A DNA stretch of 22,638 nucleotides from Spirochaetaceae bacterium (GTDB lineage Bacteria; Spirochaetota; Spirochaetia; Treponematales; Breznakiellaceae): NCBI GenBank assembly GCA_031265015.1, contig JAISDG010000117.1:1-22638 (forward strand), read 5' to 3'. Every line of letters begins with the position of its first letter. Position 1 is the stretch's first letter. Positions 7,830-15,575 of this stretch are shown in pieces. Made by a program: the position numbers and the translations under genes. The notes beneath the pieces are model-generated. The model did no database searches. It saw only the letters and a program-made list of their open reading frames with translations, and was not told the origin of the DNA.

Positions 7830-10273
7830 TGAACGCTCTCCGGGGGCGTTGTACCGGGGGATTCCAGCTTTTCCCGGATGGCGTCATATTCCAGATTATC
7901 AAGCTGTTCGCGAAGCCAGGGGATAAGTTCACCGCCCGATTCATATTCGCAGCCTTCGAGTTCCGTCATGACCTCTTCCATGATCGCGGGCTTAAACCGC
8001 CGGGAGGCGTCAAGCAGCTTTTCGAGCAGCGCCTTTTCGGGGGCGGCGGCCCTTCGTTTTTTCTCTGCCCCTTTCGCCGTGCCTTCCAGCAGCTTCCGCA
8101 GGTCTTCAAGGAACGCTTCGGTTTTTTCTATAAAGGCGGTATTCTTCGAACTGACCTTCTCATAGTCCGCGGCCTTTGCCGCGTATTCCAGTTCTTCGGC
8201 GTCCCTGCCGATTTCGCCGGCGCAGATGCCATAGCTTGCCCCTTTAAGGCCGTGAACGGTAATCGTGTACTCCGGCAGGGTTTCCCGCGTCAGGAAACGG
8301 AGCTTGTCCAGCAGTTCCGGGGAATGGGTCACATAGGACTGGAGGACCTTCATATAGATCTCTTCAGTTCCGTAGCGTTTTAATCCCGCCTCAAAATCCA
8401 TGCCTTCCAGCCTGACCGTTTCCAGGAAGCCGGTAGAAGGAACGGCAGCTTCGGCGGAGTTTTCACGCTCCGCCTTCCACAGCGTTTCCTCGGTCTGTTT
8501 ATCCCGCACCCATTGGTTCAGCGCCGCGTCCAGCTTGAAAATATCAATTGGTTTGGCGAGAAACCCGTTAAAGCCCGATGAGAGGAACATCTCCTCATTG
8601 CCTGCCAGCGCGTTGGCCGTAAGAGCGATTATGGGGACAGTTTTCGCGTACTCCGTACCGATTTCGGTACGGATGATCTTCGCCGCTTCAATGCCGTCCA
8701 TACCGGGCATCATGTGATCCATGAAGATCGCGTCGTATTTCACGTCTTCTTTGCGTATCCTGTCTATCGCCTCCTGTCCGCCCAGGACACAGTCAATGGT
8801 AAGGCCGTAGGGAAGCATAAGGCCCTTGGCGACATCCAGGTTTGTGGGCACATCGTCCACGACCAGCACTTTTCCGTAGGCCATGCGGGCGCGGACCAGA
8901 TTCTTGCCCCGGCTGCGTTTGGTTTCGATCAGCCGGAAGGATCTGAGGTTCTCCGCCACTTCCCGCCCTATGGGCCGGGCATCAATGATTCTCTGGCAGA
9001 GCCGCACGGTAAAGGTGCTGCCCTGACCGTATTCGCTTTCCACGGTTATGGTCCCGTCCATCATCCCCACAAGCCGTTTGGTGATGGAAAGCCCCAGGCC
9101 GGTTCCCTCAATTTTACGGTTGGCCCTGGTGTTAAGCTGGCTGTATTCGGAAAAGAGCCTGTCTACGTCTTCCGCCCGGATGCCCTGGCCGGTATCGCTG
9201 ACGGCGAAGATCATACACGCGCCGTCCCCCTGTTTTTCCCAGCGGATCCGCAGGGTAACCGTCCCCGTTTTGGTATACTTAAAGGCGTTGGAAAGGATGT
9301 TGTTTAACACCTGCTTTACCCGCAGTTCGTCACCGAAAAGTTTTGACGGTATGGTGTCGTCAATATTCAGCTTAAAGGTGATAGGTTTGGAACCGATCCG
9401 CACGATATTGAGCTGTATCGTGTCGTTGATCAGGCTTGGGGTATCGTATTCCACCGGAATAAGCTCCAGGTTGCCCGCCTCGATCTTGGAGATGTCGAGG
9501 ATGTCGTTGATAATCCCCAGGAGGATAGAACCTGAACTGTATATCTTTTCCAGATCCCCAAGAACCTCCTCCGGCAGTTCCCGCTGCAGCTGTATCTCCG
9601 AAAGGCCGATGATCGCGTTGAGGGGGGTGCGGATCTCGTGGCTCATGGTGGCAAGGAAGGCGCTTTTTGCCCTGGAGGCCGCCTCCGCCGTTTCCTTGGC
9701 CAGGAGGGTTTCGGTAACGTCGTGGAAGAGAATCATGATCCCCTCTACCCTGCCGGATTTGTCCCGCATGGCGGTGGTATTGGTCGTATAGATCCGGTGA
9801 TCGCCGCTGCCCGTAAGGTCAAGGACCTCTTCGGACCGCACGGTTCCCTCTTCGGCCATGGCCCGTTCGATACAGGCCGCGGCATGTTCCGAAAAGGTCT
9901 TGTTGTGAAAGCGTTCAAAGACCTCGAAAAAACGCTGCCCGTTGACCAGGCCAAAGCTCTGAATCCCCGCTGTTTTAAGAAAGGTGTCCGTGCAGTAGGC
10001 AAAACGCTGGTCCCCGTCCAGCAGGATAATGATGTGGGAACTGTTTTCCAGCATCATGTTCATGAATTTTTCCTGCTTGGTTTGTTCCTCTTTCAGCTTG
10101 GCGGCCAGCCCGTCCCGGATGGCGGATGCTCTTTCAAACCGCGTCATGGTATTTTGTTGAACGCCAAGCTGGCGGGTAAGTTTTTTTACCTGAAGCTGCA
10201 AAGCGGCGTTTTCTTCTTTCAGCGCCTGCGGGTCCGGAATCCGCACATCCGGAGTTTGTTTGTCCAGAGCCAT
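7826..10273 (-). CDS. Soluble hybrid histidine kinase (PAS-HisKA-HATPase-REC-Hpt)
   Basis: 815 aa with no membrane segment, so a cytoplasmic kinase. Domains in order: N-terminal coiled coil (about 15-75); PAS (about 75-190, ending in FHDVTE); HisKA with phospho-accepting His212 in SHEIRTPLNAIIG; HATPase with N-box (NNILSNAFKYT, about 324-334), DTGQG (360-364) and GTGLGL (390-395); receiver with acidic pair Asp473-Asp474, phospho-Asp519 and Lys574; Hpt with His674 in VHGLKG. A helical tail (about 740-815) follows the Hpt. It thus carries a complete internal His-Asp-His relay and could pass phosphate to the two REC-HD-GYP regulators of the same operon. Its start lies nine bases after the FIST gene stop, with AAGGGGAAG as ribosome-binding site. 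The PAS domain may sense something itself or may receive input from the FIST protein. Confidence 0.93.
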   Translation of the reverse strand: MALDKQTPDVRIPDPQALKEENAALQLQVKKLTRQLGVQQNTMTRFERASAIRDGLAAKLKEEQTKQEKFMNMMLENSSHIIILLDGDQRFAYCTDTFLKTAGIQSFGLVNGQRFFEVFERFHNKTFSEHAAACIERAMAEEGTVRSEEVLDLTGSGDHRIYTTNTTAMRDKSGRVEGIMILFHDVTETLLAKETAEAASRAKSAFLATMSHEIRTPLNAIIGLSEIQLQRELPEEVLGDLEKIYSSGSILLGIINDILDISKIEAGNLELIPVEYDTPSLINDTIQLNIVRIGSKPITFKLNIDDTIPSKLFGDELRVKQVLNNILSNAFKYTKTGTVTLRIRWEKQGDGACMIFAVSDTGQGIRAEDVDRLFSEYSQLNTRANRKIEGTGLGLSITKRLVGMMDGTITVESEYGQGSTFTVRLCQRIIDARPIGREVAENLRSFRLIETKRSRGKNLVRARMAYGKVLVVDDVPTNLDVAKGLMLPYGLTIDCVLGGQEAIDRIRKEDVKYDAIFMDHMMPGMDGIEAAKIIRTEIGTEYAKTVPIIALTANALAGNEEMFLSSGFNGFLAKPIDIFKLDAALNQWVRDKQTEETLWKAERENSAEAAVPSTGFLETVRLEGMDFEAGLKRYGTEEIYMKVLQSYVTHSPELLDKLRFLTRETLPEYTITVHGLKGASYGICAGEIGRDAEELEYAAKAADYEKVSSKNTAFIEKTEAFLEDLRKLLEGTAKGAEKKRRAAAPEKALLEKLLDASRRFKPAIMEEVMTELEGCEYESGGELIPWLREQLDNLEYDAIREKLESPGTTPPESVH

Positions 10274-10282
10274 TGCTTCCCC

Positions 10283-11434
10283 TTACAGAATACAGATGAT
10301 CAGCGAATCGTTTTGCAAATGGTTTACCACCCTGCCGTCACCAAGCCGGGAAGGGAGTATTTCACCGCCGGAATAAACAAAATGATACGGGCTGTTCCCC
10401 AGACATTCTTTTACTTTTTCGTGCTCCGCCAGGGGCTGCATGCCCAAGCACCAGTTACGGCCCGCGCAGGAGTACATCAGGATCCCCCGGCCTTTAGCCG
10501 CCGCCCGGGCTTCCGTTATCTTGGCTTCGGTGGAACTTATCACATCCTCAAACCCCATGGTGGCCAGGGCGACGGAAGAATTAAGCGGAACGGCCCCGCA
10601 GAGGATCAATGATCCGTCTCCGGTTCCGCCGATGCAGGCCCGGATTAACAGGGAGCCGTCTTCCAGGTAAACGATAAAGGGCATGGACTGCAGACCCGAC
10701 ACATCGCCGTTTTTGACAATCCCTATGGACTCAAGGTAATTTACGGCGGGGATGTTGTTTACGGTCTGCAGAATGTTGCGGTTGACCCCCGTTATCACCG
10801 CCTTTTGCTTGAGGATATTTTCCTCATTGACGGAGACGCTTAAAAATTCAGGAGCCGCGTTCCCTACAATGACCGCCAGAGCCATGGAGGCCAGGTAGAA
10901 TTCGCCGTTGTAAAACGTATAGCTCCTGCTGTAATCCGGTTCGTTGGAAATGGACAGTGTACCAAAGGCGGGGATCCCCCCCGAGAGGGCGTCAAGTTTT
11001 TCAACAAACTCATCGCCCCCCACGTTAAGCAAAAAGGGAACAAAAGGCATCAGCATGGCGGGTTTTTCGCTTAAGCCCGCGGTGATCCTGTTGTAGAGTT
11101 CCGTAAGGGGGGCGTCAACGGAATCGACGACAGGCGCGGAAACACCGCTTACAAACCGCATGTCCCCGCTGGTCAGCACCGTAAGCGAAAGCCCCGTCTG
11201 GCTCAGCCCCGCGGACGACGATGCGCTTATCGTGGTCGAGCCCAAAGTATCAAAGGGCAGTTTTTCCGAAAGGGCCCTGAAAACCCCGCTGTCCACAAAA
11301 TCGCTGTAGCAGTGAATGATCCCAAGAGAATTGGTCAGGCGGTTATGGTCCAAATCCAGCTGTCCCAGCAGCTCCGATACCGCCGCGTCCACATCATCGA
11401 TCTCTTCGGTAAAGGCAGTAAGCATTTTAATCAT
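10283..11434 (-). CDS. FIST-domain sensor protein (NosP-like context)
   Basis: The start is ATG 11434: a strong AGGAGG lies eight bases upstream, and the 29-codon upstream extension runs into the preceding gene. The 383-aa soluble protein has a FIST N domain (about 30-215) and a FIST_C domain. The latter ends with the family signature GRGILMYSCAGRNWCLG, then YHFVYSGGEILP and a final NDSLIICIL strand. FIST proteins are sensory partners of kinases and chemotaxis proteins. In gamma-proteobacteria the FIST protein NosP binds haem and nitric oxide and is encoded next to the hybrid kinase NahK (established knowledge). Here the gene sits directly upstream of a soluble hybrid kinase, so a sensor role for that kinase is the simplest inference. 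The ligand cannot be read from sequence. Confidence 0.85.
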   Translation of the reverse strand: MIKMLTAFTEEIDDVDAAVSELLGQLDLDHNRLTNSLGIIHCYSDFVDSGVFRALSEKLPFDTLGSTTISASSSAGLSQTGLSLTVLTSGDMRFVSGVSAPVVDSVDAPLTELYNRITAGLSEKPAMLMPFVPFLLNVGGDEFVEKLDALSGGIPAFGTLSISNEPDYSRSYTFYNGEFYLASMALAVIVGNAAPEFLSVSVNEENILKQKAVITGVNRNILQTVNNIPAVNYLESIGIVKNGDVSGLQSMPFIVYLEDGSLLIRACIGGTGDGSLILCGAVPLNSSVALATMGFEDVISSTEAKITEARAAAKGRGILMYSCAGRNWCLGMQPLAEHEKVKECLGNSPYHFVYSGGEILPSRLGDGRVVNHLQNDSLIICIL

Positions 11435-11453
11435 TTCTTTTTCCTCCTGAATT

Positions 11454-12503
11454 TTACCGCGCCCGGCAGGCGCTTTTTTTTGCCTCCGCGGCCAGTTCCC
11501 CATGGATGGACTCAAAGGCATCTACCACCCGTCCGTCAAAGCTTGTATTTTTTCCGTCCAGTATGATACGGCAGGCTTCGGTATGTTTCATCCCCTTACG
11601 GTACACCCTGTTGTCCACCAGGGCATCGTACACATCCGCCACCGCCATGATGCGGCCGCAGAGGGGAATTTGGTTTTCCGCAAGACCCCGGGGGTAGCCT
11701 TTCCCGTCAAAGCGTTCATGGTGGGAGGCGGCGATCATCCTGGCGTAGTGCAGGTACTGCTGGGTAGGCGTACGGGCCAGCATGTTTTTTAGTATTTCTT
11801 CGCCGATAACCGTGTGCCGCTTCATGAGGGTAAATTCCCCGTCATCCAGCCGGTCCGGCTTAAGGAGAATGCGGTCGCTGATGGCGATCTTCCCGATGTC
11901 GTGGAAGGGCGCCGCCCGGACCATCATCTGCAGATCCGTCGGGGTAAGCTCCTCGGCAAAAAGCCCCATTTCAATCAGCCTCCGGCCCAGCATGTCCACA
12001 TATTTGCTGGTCCGGGCCACATGCTCGCCGGTGTTTTCGTCCCGGCACTCGATAAGCTCGGCAAAGGCCAGGGCAACGCTGTCCGACATTTTTGCCACGG
12101 TATTTTCAAGCTGGGTCTGGTAGGAGGAAAAACGGAGATGCAGTTCTATGCGGTGCAGAAGGATGCTCTTTTCCACCGGCTTGGTAATAAAGTCCCTGGC
12201 CCCCGACGCAAGCCCCCGGACCTGGGTTTCCGTATCGTGGTTGCCGGTAAGGAAAATCACCGGGATGCTTCCCAGATAGCGGTTCAGCCTGAGCCGCTTT
12301 AGGGTCTCAAAGCCATCCATTCCGGGCATCTCGATGTCCAGCAGGATAAGATCCGGTTTTTCCTGCATACAGATCTGCAGGGCCAGAGCCCCCGATTTAG
12401 CCAGGGAGACATCGTACTGTTCCCCAAGCTGGGCGCCTATCTGTTTAAGGCTGGGCAGGTTATCATCCACCACCAGTATCTTGTTTTGGGAAGCCCTATC
12501 CAT
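11454..12503 (-). CDS. Response regulator with canonical HD-GYP phosphodiesterase domain
   Basis: 349 aa. The receiver domain (1-120) has the acidic pair Asp13-Asp14, phospho-acceptor Asp56 and Lys108. A short coiled linker leads to an HD-GYP domain (about 140-335) with the full motif set: HDIGK (His201-Asp202), His230, HHERFDGKGYP (261-271) and VADVYDAL (Asp290). HD-GYP enzymes hydrolyse cyclic di-GMP, so phosphorylation probably controls c-di-GMP level. The ATG at 12503 overlaps the end of the preceding paralogue by eight bases, which implies translational coupling. The FIST gene starts 19 bases downstream. It is clearly a tandem paralogue of the upstream gene, with long runs of identity such as SLAKSGALAL and RAAPFHDIGKI. 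Confidence 0.93.
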   Translation of the reverse strand: MDRASQNKILVVDDNLPSLKQIGAQLGEQYDVSLAKSGALALQICMQEKPDLILLDIEMPGMDGFETLKRLRLNRYLGSIPVIFLTGNHDTETQVRGLASGARDFITKPVEKSILLHRIELHLRFSSYQTQLENTVAKMSDSVALAFAELIECRDENTGEHVARTSKYVDMLGRRLIEMGLFAEELTPTDLQMMVRAAPFHDIGKIAISDRILLKPDRLDDGEFTLMKRHTVIGEEILKNMLARTPTQQYLHYARMIAASHHERFDGKGYPRGLAENQIPLCGRIMAVADVYDALVDNRVYRKGMKHTEACRIILDGKNTSFDGRVVDAFESIHGELAAEAKKSACRAR

Positions 12504-13560
12504 GGTACAGATCCTTCCCCTGGATTTTTACCAGCGGTTTTACGGAGACCCGGAGACGGGCAAATTCATCCTTCATCCCTTCAAATACCTCTACTATCCG
12601 GGGATCGAACCAGGAACCCTTCCCGTCAACAATAACCCCGCAGGCTTCCTCGTGGCTTAGGGCCCTGCGGTACACCTTGTCGGTGATGCAGCCGTCGTAG
12701 ACATTTGCCACCGCCATGATCCGGGCGCAGAGGGGAATCGCGTCCCCGGCAAGGCTGTGGGGATACCCTCCGCCGTTGTAGCGTTCATGGTGGCTTTCGG
12801 CGATCAGCCTGGCGAATTTAAGGTAGTGCTGTTCGGGAGTGCGCTCGTAAACCGCGGCAAGAAAACGGGCCCCGATAAGGGGATGCTGCTTGACCAGCTC
12901 GTATTCGTCTTTGGTAAGCGCGTCTTTTTTAAGAAGCAGCGTGTCGCTGATGCCGATCTTGCCAATATCATGGAAGGGGGCCGCCCGGACTATCAAATCC
13001 AGTTCCGTCCCCGTAAGCTCGTCCCCAAAGATCCCTGTCTCAAGCAGCCCCCGGCCCAGGATATCCACGTACCTCCCCGTCCTGAGCACGTGGGTCCCCG
13101 CGTTGTCGTCCTTACATTCTATGAGTTCCGCGAAGGAAGTAACAATGCTTTCTTCCAGCTCTTTGACGGTCTGCTCCAGGGAATTCTGATACGCCGCAAA
13201 CTGGAGATGGAGTTCCAGCCGGTGAAAGAGGATGTCCTTGTTCGCCGGCTTGGTAATAAAATCCATCGCCCCCGAGTCCAGGGCCCTGATTTCGGTGGAC
13301 GCGTCGTGGTTGCCGGTAAGAAAGATAACCGGTATGGGGCCGAGATCCGGATCTTCCTTTAGCAGGGCGATAGTCTCGAAGCCGTTCAGTTCGGGCATCT
13401 CCACATCCAGGAGGATAAGGTCCGGCTTTTCCTGTTTGCATATCTTGAGGGCCAGGGCCCCCGATTTGGCCAGGGAAACCTCATAGTAGGGCTCAAGCTG
13501 GGCGCTTATCTGTTTGAGGGTTGCGAGGTTGTCATCTACCACTAATATGTGCTTTGCCAT
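12496..13560 (-). CDS. Response regulator with divergent HD-GYP domain
   Basis: The frame is open from 13761, but the receiver begins at the ATG at 13560 (MAKHILVVDDN). The promoter at 13604-13632 also excludes longer forms, giving 354 aa. The receiver has Asp9-Asp10, phospho-Asp52 and Lys104. The HD-GYP part keeps HDIGK (197-198), His226, His257-His258 and GYP (265-267). Two conserved acidic positions have become asparagine: HHERYNGGGYP (Asn262) and VANVYDG (Asn286). The latter position is normally the Asp of A-D-V-Y-D, a metal ligand in characterised HD-GYP enzymes. It may therefore be weakly active or a non-catalytic partner of its intact paralogue. First gene of the four-gene operon. No clear Shine-Dalgarno precedes the ATG. 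Confidence 0.92.
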   Translation of the reverse strand: MAKHILVVDDNLATLKQISAQLEPYYEVSLAKSGALALKICKQEKPDLILLDVEMPELNGFETIALLKEDPDLGPIPVIFLTGNHDASTEIRALDSGAMDFITKPANKDILFHRLELHLQFAAYQNSLEQTVKELEESIVTSFAELIECKDDNAGTHVLRTGRYVDILGRGLLETGIFGDELTGTELDLIVRAAPFHDIGKIGISDTLLLKKDALTKDEYELVKQHPLIGARFLAAVYERTPEQHYLKFARLIAESHHERYNGGGYPHSLAGDAIPLCARIMAVANVYDGCITDKVYRRALSHEEACGVIVDGKGSWFDPRIVEVFEGMKDEFARLRVSVKPLVKIQGKDLYHG

Positions 13561-13603
13561 AGTACGGCCCGGAGGGGGAATTTCGCTATCCCCGGGCAGC
13601 TGT

Positions 13604-13632
13604 AGTATACCCCCTTGAGGGCAGGATAGCAA
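13604..13632 (-). promoter_or_regulatory. Promoter of the FIST/HK/HD-GYP operon
   Basis: On the minus strand TTGCTA (13627-13632) and TATACT (13604-13609) are separated by 17 bases. The start would be near 13597, giving a leader of about 37 bases before the ATG at 13560. Confidence 0.6.
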
Positions 13633-13673
13633 GCAAAAGTCCCGGGCCTCACGGACAGACACGGACGTTTCGC

Positions 13674-13858
13674 CCATACGGACGGACACGGACCTGTTGT
13701 TTGAAATCTTTGCTTTTGTCCGGGGCAAGTCCGTGAGGTCCGTGGTAAAGAATTCAACCACGGACCATACGGACAGACACGGACCTGTTGTTTGAAATCT
13801 TTGTTTTTGTCTGTGGTGGTCCGTGAGGTCCGCGGTTATTTTGAATTCGGAATTATTG
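13674..13858. repeat. Two ~70-bp direct repeats with nested inverted repeat (dispersed intergenic element)
   Basis: Copy A (about 13674-13746) and copy B (about 13765-13836) are near-identical and offset by 90-91 bases. Both contain GACACGGACCTGTTGTTTGA near the start and GTCCGTGAGGTCCG near the end. A third fragment (CACGGACAGACACGGAC) starts at 13650. Between the copies GGTCCGTGGT (13737-13746) pairs exactly with ACCACGGACC (13757-13766). The right end (AGGTCCGCGG, a gap, then TTGAATTCGGAATTA) recurs in inverted orientation at about 20676-20699. The direct-repeat core GGACCTGTTGTTT also recurs at 20737-20749. This is a dispersed noncoding repeat family; no ORF is credible here. Confidence 0.75.
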
Positions 13859-14089
13859 CGGGATGCTGATTTTTTTCTGTCCGGGGGTATAGTGGTATTC
13901 GTGAAAACCGGTCTGTGGGGGGCTCCGCTGTTTTCACGAAAGGCTCCGCTGTTTCCGCGGAAGGCTCCGGGGACGGTTTCCGCCCTGAAAGGGGTCCCCG
14001 GCGGATTACCGGGGCTCCGGGGGAACTTAGAAAATCCCCCGGCGGCCTCAAGGGACCTCTCCGGGACTCATCCGGAGGACAGACCAAGT
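13859..14089. other. Intergenic, no gene recognised
   Basis: A G+C-rich, purine/pyrimidine-biased stretch between the direct repeats and the 21-bp array. It includes short internal repeats (GGCTCCGCTGTTT at about 13921 and 13942). Frames are open on both strands, but the translations are low-complexity and unlike any protein I know. No ribosome-binding site fits a start here. Confidence 0.5.
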
Positions 14090-14509
14090 CATTCTGTCGA
14101 CAATCCAAGTCATTCTGTCGACAATCCAGGACATCCTGTCGACAATCTAAGTCATTCTGTCGACAATCCAAGTCATTCTGTCGACAATTCGGGTCATCCT
14201 GTCGACAATTCAAGTCATCCTGTCGACAATCCAAGTCATTCTGTCGACAATCTAAGCCATCCTGTCGACAATCCGGGCCATCCTGTCGACAATTCAAGTC
14301 ATCCTGTCGACAATCCAAGCCATCCTGTCGACAATCTAAGCCATCCTGTCGACAATCTAAGCCATCCTGTCGACAATTCAAGTCATCCTGTCGACAATCC
14401 AAGCCATCCTGTCGACAATCTAAGTCATCCTGTCGACAATCCGGGGCATCCTGCCGACAATTCAAGCCATCCTGTCGACAATCCGGGTCATCCTGCCGGC
14501 AATCCAAGG
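14090..14509. repeat. Tandem array: 20 units of exactly 21 bp, each with a central 8-bp palindrome
   Basis: Each unit is CAT(C/T)C, the palindrome TGTCGACA, then ATCCAAGC or a close variant. The cores begin at 14095 and recur every 21 bases without one insertion or deletion to 14494. Eighteen cores are exactly TGTCGACA; the unit at 14452 is TGCCGACA and the last, at 14494, is TGCCGGCA. A partial left unit (CCAAGT) precedes the array. All six frames of the consensus unit lack stop codons, so the long ORFs here (SHPVDNP or CRQSKPS heptads on plus, CRQDGLD on minus) are no evidence of coding. Array length 420 bp, ending 116 bases before deoC. Confidence 0.95.
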
Positions 14510-14625
14510 CCAATAGCAGTTTGTGACAAGTTGTGCTAAGTTATGTTAATTTGGAACTGGATTAAAATAGCCTGCCGTGGTAGAATGAAAATGACCTTGG
14601 ACCCGGACAAGTAAGGAGTAGATGT

Positions 14626-15405
14626 ATGGATATTAATGAGATCGTTAAGGAAGTCACAAAAAGTGTAATTGCCCAGGCGGAAAGCCGGACCGCTCCTGCT
14701 TTAGACGCTTCCGCCGGCCGGAACGCCGCTTATGACGCAGGCTATGCTCAATATATGGATCATACGGTGCTTAAGCCCGAAACCGTCAAGGCGACCCTGA
14801 AGAAATTCTGTGACGAGGCAAAACAGTACCACTTTGCTTCGGTCTGTGTTAATCCCGCCAATGTGCCCTATGTAGCCGCCCAGCTTAAGGGGTCCGGGGT
14901 CAAAACCTGTTCAGTCATCGGCTTTCCCCTGGGGGCGACCACACCCTTTATCAAGGCCGCGGAGGCCACCGAGGCGATTAAAAACGGCGCGGAAGAAGTG
15001 GACATGGTGATCAACATCGGCGCTCTTAAAGACAGGGAATATGACGTGGTATACAACGATATTCTCGCGGTGGTAAACGCCGCCCACCCGGCGGCCATTG
15101 TTAAGGTGATTATTGAAACCGGCGCCCTTTCCGATGAGGAAAAGGTTGCCGCCTGCGCCCTGGCAAAACGGGCCGGAGCGGACTTTGTCAAAACCTCCAC
15201 CGGTTTCGGTCCCGGCGCCGCGACGGTAGAAGACGTTAAGCTTATGAAGCAGACCGTGGGCGAGGGAATGCGGGTTAAGGCTTCCACCGGCATCAACGAT
15301 CGGCGGATTTGCGATGAAATGCTCAAGGCAGGGGCGGTCCGCATGGGTACCAGCAAGGGTATTAAAATCGTTAAAGGCGAGATTGATCCCCGGGCCGGAA
15401 GATAA
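14626..15405 (+). CDS. deoC: Deoxyribose-phosphate aldolase
   Basis: The 259-aa class I aldolase splits 2-deoxyribose 5-phosphate into glyceraldehyde 3-phosphate and acetaldehyde during nucleoside catabolism. The Schiff-base lysine is Lys189 in DFVKTSTGFG. The second active-site lysine is Lys218 in VKASTGI, and Asp126 lies in VDMVINIG. CVNPANV and VIGFPLGAT are further family segments. The catalytic core starts at about residue 40 (AQYMDHTVLKP). The first 40 residues form an N-terminal extension seen in some, not all, bacterial DeoCs. AAGGAG at 14613-14618, seven bases before the ATG, fixes the start. A TAGAAT at 14581-14586 could be a -10 element, but no good -35 is visible. It appears monocistronic; no other deo genes are in view. 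Confidence 0.96.
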   Translation: MDINEIVKEVTKSVIAQAESRTAPALDASAGRNAAYDAGYAQYMDHTVLKPETVKATLKKFCDEAKQYHFASVCVNPANVPYVAAQLKGSGVKTCSVIGFPLGATTPFIKAAEATEAIKNGAEEVDMVINIGALKDREYDVVYNDILAVVNAAHPAAIVKVIIETGALSDEEKVAACALAKRAGADFVKTSTGFGPGAATVEDVKLMKQTVGEGMRVKASTGINDRRICDEMLKAGAVRMGTSKGIKIVKGEIDPRAGR

Positions 15406-15422
15406 GCGCCGCTGGCGGATAA

Positions 15423-15443
15423 AACCCGCAGGCATGACGGGTT
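15423..15443 (+). terminator. Weak hairpin after deoC
   Basis: AACCCG (15423-15428) pairs with CGGGTT (15438-15443) around a nine-base loop, 17 bases after the deoC stop. No T run follows, so termination is uncertain. Confidence 0.25.
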
Positions 15444-15575
15444 ATCCATGTAGAATGACAGGTAAAAAAGACCCTTTCCATGCCGAAAAGATTGTGTATG
15501 CGGCAAAACTTCCGGCGGAGCAAATCAAGCGCCTTTTCGGGCGATTTTTGACACCGCCGAAACTTTTCCCGGACT

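Noticed and set aside
11435..11521. N-terminal extension of the FIST protein
   Set aside because: A strong AGGAGG directly precedes ATG 11434, and the extension overlaps the upstream gene.
13561..13761. N-terminal extension of the first REC-HD-GYP protein
   Set aside because: The receiver fold begins at the ATG at 13560, and the likely promoter and repeat DNA lie within the extension.
14090..14509. CRISPR array
   Set aside because: Units are contiguous with no unique spacers, repeats are only 21 bp and no cas genes are present.
13823..14539. Long ORFs on both strands through the 21-bp array (heptads SHPVDNP, CRQSKPS, CRQDGLD)
   Set aside because: The consensus unit has no stop in any of six frames, so length is no evidence. 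No ribosome-binding site, and the non-repeat part is low-complexity.
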